This document shows, piece after piece, positions 1 through 5,939 of a stretch of 5,939 bases of DNA (its first letter is position 1; every line of letters begins with the position of its first letter). The translations under genes were made by a program, and so were the position numbers. Origin of the DNA: CAYLZW01 sp964388085 (GTDB lineage Bacteria; Myxococcota; UBA727; CAYLZW01); assembly GCA_964388085.1 (NCBI GenBank), contig CAYLZW010000343.1, positions 1 through 5,939 of the forward strand, written 5' to 3'. The notes beneath the pieces were generated by a model. It did not search any database. It saw only the letters and a program-made list of their open reading frames with translations, and was not told where the DNA came from.

Positions 1-335
<335 letters not shown>

Positions 336-359
336 CGACGTGCGCCACGCCTGCCTCGC

Positions 360-1742
360 TCAAGCGCCGCGTACGCGCTGCTTGGCGGAGTAGACGTTCA
401 GGCCGCGGCCGCGCAAAAAGCCCACCACGGTGAGGTTCATGGCCTCGCCGAGGCGGACGGCCAGCGACGAGGGAGCGGAGATGGCGGCGAGCACGGGGAC
501 GCGCGCGGCGGCCGCCTTCTGCACGATCTCGAAGGAGACGCGGCCGGAGACGAGCAGCACGCGCGCGCTGGCGAGGGCGTCGCGCTGCAGCGCCCAGCCG
601 ATGACCTTGTCGACGGCGTTGTGCCGGCCGACGTCCTCGCGCACGACGAGGAGGACGCCGGCGTCGTCGAACAGCGCGGCCGCGTGCAGGCCGCCGGTGC
701 TGTCGAACACGCGCTGGGCCTCGCGCAGGCGCTCGGGCAGCGCGTAGAGCTGCTCGGCGTGGATGACGTAGGGGTCGTCGAGGGCCGGCGCGGTGGCGAG
801 GGCGCTCTCGAGCGTGGCCTTGCCGCAGACGCCGCAGCTCGAGCTCGCGAACAGGTTGCGCTTCAGGCGCTCGACGTCGAGCTCGACGCCCTCGCGCAAG
901 GTCACGTCGAGGACGTTCTCCTCCGCCTCGGGGTCCGGCACGGTCGAGCAGTGTCGCAGCGAGGCGATCTCGCCTCTGCCGCGAACCACCCGCTCGCTGA
1001 CGAGGAAGCCGGTGGCGAGCTCCTCGTCGTGACCCGGGGTGCGCATGGTGACCGCCAGCGAGGCGCCGTTCACGCGCAGCTCGAGCGGCTCCTCTTCGGC
1101 CACGACGTCGCTGTCCTCTCGCGCGGCGCCGCCCTGGAAGCGCGTGACGCGTACGGCGCGCGCGCTGCGCTGCTCCTCGAGCGCGCGCAGCTCCGCGAGT
1201 GTGTTGACGCCGCGCAGCGCGGCCGCCGCCTCCGCGCTGACGTCGACCACGAGCGGCGCGAGCGAGGCGACGAAGCGGGTCAGCTTGCGCTCCCCCGCGC
1301 GAAAGCGATCTTCGACGACGGCGAGCGCACCGGCGGTGACGTAGAGCGGCAGCGGGCGCGGCCCCTCCGCGGCCGAGGTGCTGAACACGGCGGCGCCGGC
1401 GTTCGCCGCGCGGGCGGCGGCCACGAGCTCCCGCAGCACGTCGCCGCGTAGGTGCGGCAGGTCGCAGGGCACGATGAGGTACGCCTGCCCCGCGTTCGTG
1501 AGCGCCAACGAGCGCAGGCCGCCGAGCGGCCCCACGTCGAGCTCCACGTCGGGCACGCGCGGGATCTCGTCCGGGCAGCCTTCGCCGTGCCCGAGCACGA
1601 CGACGTCGTCACAGACCTCGCGCAGCGCGCGGCAGGCCACGTCGGCGAAGGTGATCCCGTCCGCGCGGCGCACGCCGGCCTTGACCCTGCCCATGCGCTC
1701 GCTCCTGCCGCCGGCGAGCACGGCGCCGAGCAGGCCCGTCAT
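360..1742 (-). CDS. mobA-fdhD: MobA-FdhD fusion: Mo-cofactor guanylyltransferase joined to formate dehydrogenase accessory sulfurtransferase
   Basis: A 460-residue protein with two cytoplasmic Mo-cofactor domains. Residues 1-190 are MobA-like (attaches GMP from GTP to molybdopterin): nucleotide-binding LAGGRSERMGRVKA at 9-22, GPLGG at 71-75, VPCDLPHL at 91-98 with the presumed metal-binding Asp94, GERKLTRF at 150-157 and GVNTLAEL at 178-185. Residues ~197-460 are FdhD-like (passes cysteine-desulfurase sulfur to bis-MGD for formate dehydrogenase): RTPGHDEELATGFL at 234-247, SCGVCG at 302-307 with the sulfur-relay cysteines Cys303 and Cys306, FDSTGGLHAA at 346-355, REDVGRHNAVDK at 368-379 and VSGRVSFEIVQKA at 398-410. 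Each part has about normal family length (E. coli MobA ~194, FdhD ~277 residues). The ATG overlaps the GH31 stop (ATGA) and has GGGAG six bases upstream. No stop, and no ATG, GTG or TTG, lies at the domain junction, so this reads as a true fusion. No formate dehydrogenase gene is in view. Confidence 0.95.
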   Translation of the reverse strand: MTGLLGAVLAGGRSERMGRVKAGVRRADGITFADVACRALREVCDDVVVLGHGEGCPDEIPRVPDVELDVGPLGGLRSLALTNAGQAYLIVPCDLPHLRGDVLRELVAAARAANAGAAVFSTSAAEGPRPLPLYVTAGALAVVEDRFRAGERKLTRFVASLAPLVVDVSAEAAAALRGVNTLAELRALEEQRSARAVRVTRFQGGAAREDSDVVAEEEPLELRVNGASLAVTMRTPGHDEELATGFLVSERVVRGRGEIASLRHCSTVPDPEAEENVLDVTLREGVELDVERLKRNLFASSSCGVCGKATLESALATAPALDDPYVIHAEQLYALPERLREAQRVFDSTGGLHAAALFDDAGVLLVVREDVGRHNAVDKVIGWALQRDALASARVLLVSGRVSFEIVQKAAAARVPVLAAISAPSSLAVRLGEAMNLTVVGFLRGRGLNVYSAKQRVRGA

Positions 1743-4333
1743 GGCGCGCTCCCGACCACGACGTGCAGCGCGCTGGCCCGAGCGATGACCAGCAAGCGAT
1801 CCGGTTCGCGCAAGAGACAGCTCTCCTCGCAGCCGAGGGCTTCGTCCTCGCTGCCCACCAAGGCGGGGACGCGGCCCTCGACGCGCACCTCGGCGTCCTG
1901 GCGCGGGCCGGTGCTCGCGCGCAGGCGCAGCTCGACGCCGAGCAGCCGCTCGTTTGGAGCGGCGAGGGAGACGGTCACCTCGTCGGCGCTCGTGCGCTGC
2001 GTGACGACGACGCCGTCCAGCGAGCGGGCCTCGCCGTCGGGGCCGGCCGAGGTGCGCGCGATCACGGCGTCCTGGTTCGAGTCGTACAGATCCCAACCCA
2101 CGGCCACGGTCGGGTCGGCGCCCGGCACGGCGGTGTCGAGCCAGGGGTGCCCGAGCAGGACGACCGATCCCGCGCGCTGAAAGAAGGGCAGCTCGTCGAG
2201 CGGCGCGGCGACGGTGAGGGTGGCCGGCCCCTCGTGCTCGGCGGACCGCCACCAATCGAGCCAAACGCCCTCGGGCAGCCGCAGCGTACGTTCGACGCTG
2301 CCGTCCACCACGGGCGCCGCCAGCAGATCGCCGCCGAGCAGGAAGGTCTCCTCGTCTGCCCACGCCTCCTCGTCATCCCGCATGTGCACGCCGACGGGCA
2401 CGAGCGGCGGCCGGCCGGTGGTGACCGCCTCGTGCACGAGCGCCTCGAAGGTCGGCAGCAGGTCCATATGTAGGCGAGCGTAACGACGGTAGATGTCGGC
2501 CGCCCCCTCGCCGTAGCGCGGGTCCCAGGGGTTGTGCGTGGCGTCGCCCGTGCCGCCGCCGCCGAGCTGCATCACCGTCGACACGGCGCCGAATTGGGCC
2601 CAGCGCAAGAGCACCTCCCGCGTCGGCACACCGCCGCGGTAGCCGCCGATGTCCGAGCCATACAGCGGATAGCCGCTCAGCGACGCCGACAGCCCCGCCG
2701 ACACCGCCGCCGGCAGGCCGCCGACGGCCAGCGCGCCGTCGTCCAGGACCTCTCCGTGGCGCCGCAGATCGTTGTCGAGGTCGCCCGGCCAGAGCGCGAC
2801 GCCGCTGTGCTGGTCGAAGATGCCGCCGGTGCGCGTGATGACGAACCAGTCGCCGGGGTGCTCCTCCTCGAGCAGGCCGAGGTACGCCTCGTGGTAGAGG
2901 CGCGCGTAGCGCGTGTGCATGGTCTCGTTGGTGCTGCCGTCCGCGAAGGACGTGATGTCGTTGTGCACGGCGCCGAGCAGATCGGGCCGCATCATCTCGC
3001 CGTAGTCGAGCTTGAAGCCGCGCACGCCCATGCGCACGAGCGGCCGCATGAGCTCCTGGTAGGCGGCCACCGCTTCGTCATTCGTAAAATCGACGTAGCC
3101 GCCGTTTCCGCGGCCCCAGGGGAAGCGGAAGGGTGCTTGTCCCGCGCCGTCCTTGACGAGCCAGCCCTCGTCCGCGAAGCGCTCGTACAGCGCGAGCGAG
3201 CCGAAGGGCGGCATGCCGAACATCTGCTCGCTGTCGTCGCTGAAGTTCAGGTGCTCGGTGGCCCAGACGATGACGCGGAAGCCGAGCTGCTCGAGCTGCC
3301 GCATCATGTCCTCCGGGTCCGGGAACTGCGCGCGGTTCCACTCGAAGGTGTTGTGGCCGGTGCTCCAGGGGGCGTCGATCCACAGCGTCGTGGTCGGGAT
3401 GTCGAGCTCGCGCAGCTTGATGGCGTCCTCGAGGACGCGCTCCTGGCCGCTGTAGGTGACGACGCCCGCGGAGACCGTGACGTCGTGCTCGTTGCGCCAC
3501 TGCTGCGGCGCCAGCACCCAGCGGGGGGGCATCGGCGGCAGGCCCATGCGGCGCGCGTGCGCCGCGGCGTTGTCGAGCACGGGGCCGGCGCGGAGCCGCA
3601 GCGGCAAACGGGCGCCGTGAAAGCGCGCGATGAGCTTGCCGGGCTGGGAGTCCCCCACGTCGAAGGCGCCCGGCCGCTCGGTCTCGAAGAGCGCGCCGAG
3701 GCCGCGGCTCGTGGCGAAGAAGGGCACCGGCGCGTGGCTCTCGTTCGTCGTCGACGCGTAAGGGCCGGGGGCGTTGAAGGTGAGCGGCACTGTGTGCCCG
3801 AGCAGGTCCACGCCGCCGAAGCGCTCGCCGCCACCGACGACGTGCTCGCCCTCCGAGAGCCCGAAGCAGAGCGAGACGAGCGCCACCTCGCGGTCGTCGA
3901 AGGCGAGCTGCACGTCGACGTCGACGAAGCCCTCGGCGCCCGCCGCCAAGCGCAGCCGGGCGCTGCCGGCGGGCTCGCCGTCATCCGCGAGGAGCTCGAC
4001 GCTGAGCTCGTCCGCCGCGACGCGCGAGGCGTCACCCGCGCGCAGCCACACGAGCTCGTCCGAGGGCGAGTCCGGGCGGTGGTAGCGCGTCCCTTCGTCG
4101 TCCGCCGGGCGCAGCGCCACGGCGAGCGCCCCGCAGTCGCGCTCGCCGTGCGCCGTGCTCGCGGCCCCCGCGATCTCGAGCGCGAAGGGCGACTCGTGCA
4201 CGATGACCCGCGTCTCCCCGCTCTGCCACACGAGCGGCGCGGGCGGCGCGGGCGGCTCGCAGCCGCCACACGAGCCGAGCAGGAGGAGCGCGATCAGGGC
4301 GGCGAACCGACGCGGGCGGGCGGGCTTCAGCAT
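1739..4333 (-). CDS. Glycoside hydrolase family 31 lipoprotein (alpha-glucosidase/alpha-xylosidase-like)
   Basis: An 864-residue retaining alpha-glycosidase of family GH31, predicted to be exported and lipid-anchored. The N-terminus has the arginine-rich start MLKPARPRR, a hydrophobic stretch FAALIALLLL (10-19) and a lipobox LGSC with Cys22; Gly at +2 would allow outer-membrane sorting in a Gram-negative. A beta-rich N-domain (~32-265) contains GGGERFGG (167-174) and FFATSRGLGALFET. The barrel (~266-640) carries LWIDAPW (317-323), the nucleophile segment GFKLDYGE with Asp443, WPGD (515-518) and the acid/base segment YGSDIGGY with Asp561. A C-terminal beta region has FFQRAGSVVLL (717-727). Assignment of catalytic residues rests on family motif alignment. 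KLDYGE looks more like the alpha-xylosidase and sulfoquinovosidase branch (K/A-x-DFGE) than the WIDMNE of classical alpha-glucosidases, but I cannot name the substrate. A Gly-rich loop at 591-594 lies where many members carry an R-x-H motif. No Shine-Dalgarno is evident; the ATG is chosen because the signal peptide begins there. Confidence 0.93.
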   Translation of the reverse strand: MLKPARPRRFAALIALLLLGSCGGCEPPAPPAPLVWQSGETRVIVHESPFALEIAGAASTAHGERDCGALAVALRPADDEGTRYHRPDSPSDELVWLRAGDASRVAADELSVELLADDGEPAGSARLRLAAGAEGFVDVDVQLAFDDREVALVSLCFGLSEGEHVVGGGERFGGVDLLGHTVPLTFNAPGPYASTTNESHAPVPFFATSRGLGALFETERPGAFDVGDSQPGKLIARFHGARLPLRLRAGPVLDNAAAHARRMGLPPMPPRWVLAPQQWRNEHDVTVSAGVVTYSGQERVLEDAIKLRELDIPTTTLWIDAPWSTGHNTFEWNRAQFPDPEDMMRQLEQLGFRVIVWATEHLNFSDDSEQMFGMPPFGSLALYERFADEGWLVKDGAGQAPFRFPWGRGNGGYVDFTNDEAVAAYQELMRPLVRMGVRGFKLDYGEMMRPDLLGAVHNDITSFADGSTNETMHTRYARLYHEAYLGLLEEEHPGDWFVITRTGGIFDQHSGVALWPGDLDNDLRRHGEVLDDGALAVGGLPAAVSAGLSASLSGYPLYGSDIGGYRGGVPTREVLLRWAQFGAVSTVMQLGGGGTGDATHNPWDPRYGEGAADIYRRYARLHMDLLPTFEALVHEAVTTGRPPLVPVGVHMRDDEEAWADEETFLLGGDLLAAPVVDGSVERTLRLPEGVWLDWWRSAEHEGPATLTVAAPLDELPFFQRAGSVVLLGHPWLDTAVPGADPTVAVGWDLYDSNQDAVIARTSAGPDGEARSLDGVVVTQRTSADEVTVSLAAPNERLLGVELRLRASTGPRQDAEVRVEGRVPALVGSEDEALGCEESCLLREPDRLLVIARASALHVVVGSAP
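1749..1753 (-). promoter_or_regulatory. Ribosome binding site of the mobA-fdhD fusion
   Basis: On the minus strand GGGAG sits six bases before the ATG at 1742-1740, inside the last codons of the GH31 gene. It fixes this ATG as the start even though the reading frame stays open upstream, where it is only a shadow of GH31. With the 4-base stop/start overlap it fits translational coupling or reinitiation after GH31. Confidence 0.65.
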
Positions 4334-4350
4334 ACGCGCTGCTAGCGCGT
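4334..4350. repeat. Perfect inverted repeat touching the GH31 start codon
   Basis: ACGCGCT (4334-4340), spacer GCT, then AGCGCGT (4344-4350): a 7-base perfect inverted repeat with a 3-base centre. The inner arm ends at the base next to the GH31 ATG (4333-4331). In the GH31 mRNA it could form a small hairpin exactly where a ribosome binding site should be; as DNA it could be a repressor operator. A second palindrome, GTGCGCAC (4349-4356), overlaps its outer end. In DNA this GC-rich such short palindromes also arise by chance, so function is unproven. Confidence 0.45.
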
Positions 4351-4438
4351 GCGCACCGGCCAGAGAAGCGGCTGCTCCGACGAGGATCGCGCGCGCGGCG
4401 CGGTGCTCGCCGCCCTTGAGCCGCCTTTGAGACGCTGT

Positions 4439-4470
4439 AAGCTGCCGCGGCGTTTGGGGGACGGCGGCTT
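4439..4470 (+). promoter_or_regulatory. Possible leader stem-loop with T-rich tail upstream of astD
   Basis: AAGCTGCCG (4439-4447) can pair with CGGCGGCTT (4462-4470), a 9-pair stem with one G-U pair and a 14-base loop. The T-rich CTTTT follows at 4471-4475. Read on the + strand this has the shape of a weak intrinsic terminator or attenuator about 45 bases before the astD start. The loop is long, the T-run is short and broken, and no leader peptide or riboswitch fold was recognised, so this is a low-confidence proposal. Confidence 0.25.
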
Positions 4471-4507
4471 CTTTTGCGCGGCCGGGGCTTCGGGGGCGCG
4501 CAGGTTC

Positions 4508-4513
4508 GGAGGA
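4508..4513 (+). promoter_or_regulatory. Ribosome binding site of astD
   Basis: GGAGGA lies three bases before the ATG at 4517-4519, a strong Shine-Dalgarno with slightly short spacing. It selects this ATG over the open frame that continues upstream. The resulting N-terminus (start, then LIDGSF at residues 10-15) matches the usual position of the WINGxW-like opening in this family. Confidence 0.8.
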
Positions 4514-4516
4514 CTC

Positions 4517-5939
4517 ATGGACCCCATCCGCGGACGTGGCGACCTCATCGACGGCAGCTTCGTCGTCGGCGCGCCGGAGGGCGGCGTCCTCCTCGAGAGC
4601 CGCGATCCCGCGCGCGACTTCGAGGTCACCTTCACCGTCACCTCGCAGCTCGCGCACACCGGCGCCGCCGTCACTGCCGCGCGTCGGGCACAGCGGGCGT
4701 GGCACGCGTGCGGGCTCGAGACGCGCAAGGCGTACCTCGAGCGCCTGCGCGGCATCTTCACCGCGCACGTGGAGGGCATCGCCGAGGCCATCACGCGCGA
4801 GACCGGCAAGCCGCACCGGGAGGCGATCGGCGAGGCGCGCTCGCTCGCGGCCCGCGTCGATCTGATGATCGGCGACGGCCTGCGCCGGGTGGAGGTGCTG
4901 CGGCCCGACGGTGTCGAGGGCGAGGCGCGCGCGCATCCGCAGGGCGTCGTCGTCGTGCTCGGGCCCTACAACTACCCGACGCACCTGATGAACGCGCACA
5001 TCATCCCGGCGCTGCTCACGGGCAACACCGTCGTGATGAAGCCCTCGGAGCACACGCCGTGGTCCGGCGAGCTGTACGCCGCCTGCTTCCGCGAGGCGGG
5101 GCTGCCGCCCGGCGTCGTCAACCTCGTGCAAGGGCGCGGGGACGTCGGCCGCGCGCTGGTCGTGCATCCGGACGTCGACGCGATTCTGTTCACCGGCAGC
5201 TGGGGCACCGGCCGCGCCATCCTCGAGGCCACGCTCGACCACCCGCACAAGCTGGTGGCGCTCGAGATGGGCGGCAAGAACATCGCCGTCGTGCTCGACG
5301 ACGCCGATCCGCTGCAGGCGCTCTCGAGCGTGCTGCAGGGCGCCTTCTTGACGACGGGACAGCGCTGTACGGCGACGAGCCGCGTGCTCGTGCACCAGCG
5401 CATCTTCGATCGCTTCGTCGATGCGCTCGTGGCGGCCGCGCGCGAGCTCACGCCCGGCGATCCCTGGCGCGACGACACCGCCTTCGGTCCGCTCGCGAAC
5501 CAGCCCGCGCTCGAGCGCTTCTTGCGCCTCCGGGCGCTGGCCTCGGCGAGCGGCATGGAGGCGCTCGTCCCCGGCAAGAGCCTCGAGGGCGGCGCCTTCG
5601 TGACGCCGAGCGTGCACCTGTTGCCGCCGGGGCACCCGGATCCGACCGGCTATCTCGACGAGGAGCTGTTCGGGCCGGACCTGTGCGTCGAGCGCATCGA
5701 CGACGACGACCACGCCATCGCGCGCATGAACGAGAGCCAGTACGGGCTCTCGAACGCGGTCTTCACGGCGCGCCGCGAGCGCTTCGAGCGCTTCTTTCGC
5801 GAGACCAAGAGCGGCCTCTTGAACCACAACCGCTCGACCAACGGCGCCTCCGGCAAGCTGCCCTTTGGCGGCGTCGGGCGCTCCGGCAACCAGCGCCCGG
5901 CCGGCATCGACGCCATGCGCTACGCGACCTTCCCGGTGG
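4517..5939 (+). CDS. astD: N-succinylglutamate 5-semialdehyde dehydrogenase (AstD-like), 3' end cut by the window
   Basis: A cytoplasmic NAD(P)-dependent aldehyde dehydrogenase. AstD oxidises N-succinylglutamate semialdehyde to N-succinylglutamate, the fourth step of the arginine succinyltransferase (AST) pathway. 474 codons are present without a stop; E. coli AstD has 492, so perhaps 20 residues are missing. Visible motifs are ETGKP (95-99), LGPYNYPTHLMNAHI (148-162) with Asn152, MKPSEHTPWSGE (174-185) with Lys175, VNLVQG (201-206), FTGS (225-228), LEMGGKN with general base Glu250, TTGQRCT with catalytic Cys284, EELFGP (382-387) and LPFGGVGRSGNQRP (448-461). The PYN(F/Y)PxHLxNxHI, KPSExTPWSGE and GN(H/Q)RP signatures are AstD-specific as far as I recall and set it apart from generic aldehyde dehydrogenases. 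No other ast gene is visible; it may head an operon running off the window. Family membership is certain; the exact substrate is inferred, because AstD-like paralogues exist. Confidence 0.88.
   Translation, partial: MDPIRGRGDLIDGSFVVGAPEGGVLLESRDPARDFEVTFTVTSQLAHTGAAVTAARRAQRAWHACGLETRKAYLERLRGIFTAHVEGIAEAITRETGKPHREAIGEARSLAARVDLMIGDGLRRVEVLRPDGVEGEARAHPQGVVVVLGPYNYPTHLMNAHIIPALLTGNTVVMKPSEHTPWSGELYAACFREAGLPPGVVNLVQGRGDVGRALVVHPDVDAILFTGSWGTGRAILEATLDHPHKLVALEMGGKNIAVVLDDADPLQALSSVLQGAFLTTGQRCTATSRVLVHQRIFDRFVDALVAAARELTPGDPWRDDTAFGPLANQPALERFLRLRALASASGMEALVPGKSLEGGAFVTPSVHLLPPGHPDPTGYLDEELFGPDLCVERIDDDDHAIARMNESQYGLSNAVFTARRERFERFFRETKSGLLNHNRSTNGASGKLPFGGVGRSGNQRPAGIDAMRYATFPV

Larger units (their letters stand above)
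4334..4516. promoter_or_regulatory. Divergent intergenic region between GH31 and astD
   Basis: These 183 bases separate two genes transcribed away from each other, so promoters for both must lie here or inside the opposite gene. The least GC-rich part is roughly 4415-4475. Within it TTGAGC (4416-4421) and TTGAGA (4427-4432) resemble -35 elements, and TGTAAG (4436-4441) weakly resembles a -10, but no pair has a convincing 16-18 base spacing. I therefore name no specific promoter. I see no small gene in this stretch. Confidence 0.6.

Noticed and set aside
336..379. Terminator between the convergent glnA and mobA-fdhD genes, including AGCGC (363-367) and GCGCT (375-379)
   Set aside because: The stem is only five pairs, lies inside the end of the FdhD coding sequence, and has no T-run on either side. 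Termination may be Rho-dependent.
1120..1190. Possible separate start for FdhD at the domain junction
   Set aside because: The valine codons there are GTA and GTC, and no ATG, GTG or TTG lies in frame between the two domains.
621..2180. Two + strand open frames of 276 and 242 codons opposite mobA-fdhD and the end of GH31
   Set aside because: Both are shadows of the real minus-strand genes, with no motif and no convincing ribosome binding site.
1743..2363. N-terminal extension of the MobA-FdhD frame by 207 codons
   Set aside because: This stretch lies inside GH31 in another frame and reads as Arg/Ala-rich low-complexity sequence. The ATG at 1742 has a ribosome binding site and begins exactly at the MobA motif.
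2534..4345. A 603-codon open frame on the + strand, opposite GH31
   Set aside because: It is antisense to a gene with clear family motifs, and its translation is dominated by Arg, Ala, Glu, His and Val with no recognisable domain. Long antisense frames are expected where third codon positions are almost all G or C.
4466..4479. Sigma-54 style -24/-12 element (GG, ten bases, GC)
   Set aside because: The bases before the final GC are GC rather than TT, and the CAC after GG is missing, so only the minimal spacing matches.
5699..5711. GAC triplet run giving four Asp residues in AstD
   Set aside because: It is a short acidic run of four codons in a surface-type region of AstD, common in GC-rich coding sequence and not a repeat element.
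4334..5827. The GH31 frame stays open upstream for ~500 codons through the astD region, giving a 1362-residue frame
   Set aside because: The extension is antisense to astD, which has strong motifs. The lipoprotein signal peptide starts at the ATG at 4333, and nothing before it resembles a domain.

Overview
This is a compact, very GC-rich window (about 70% G+C by eye, with G or C at nearly every third codon position). It holds four protein-coding genes and one divergent intergenic region. The codon use, the Gram-negative-style lipoprotein signal and a class I glutamine synthetase tail of the deltaproteobacterial kind suggest a high-GC Gram-negative bacterium, plausibly Myxococcota. That placement is inference; no rRNA or other marker is present.

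Layout. (1) 1-335, + strand: the last ~110 residues of glutamine synthetase (glnA), including the conserved adenylylation-loop tyrosine. (2) 360-1742, - strand, convergent with glnA: a single 460-residue protein with a MobA-type molybdenum cofactor guanylyltransferase domain followed in the same frame by an FdhD-type formate dehydrogenase sulfurtransferase domain. (3) 1739-4333, - strand: an 864-residue family GH31 glycoside hydrolase with a lipoprotein signal peptide. It lies upstream of the MobA-FdhD gene and overlaps it by the 4-base ATGA junction. (4) 4334-4516: a 183-base divergent intergenic region with an inverted repeat touching the GH31 start codon, and a stem-loop followed by a T-rich tract in the leader of the next gene. 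(5) 4517 to the window end, + strand: an aldehyde dehydrogenase closely resembling AstD (N-succinylglutamate 5-semialdehyde dehydrogenase), cut by the window edge just before its C-terminus.

How the genes relate. GH31 and MobA-FdhD form a two-gene, probably translationally coupled unit, although their functions (a cell-envelope glycosidase and cytoplasmic Mo-cofactor maturation) have no obvious link. AstD and GlnA both touch glutamate/nitrogen metabolism, but they are separated and separately transcribed, so no joint pathway can be claimed. The most notable item is the MobA-FdhD fusion, which joins guanylylation of the molybdenum cofactor to its sulfuration for formate dehydrogenase. I see no CRISPR array, mobile element, tRNA or rRNA, and no evidence of a wholly new multi-gene system.
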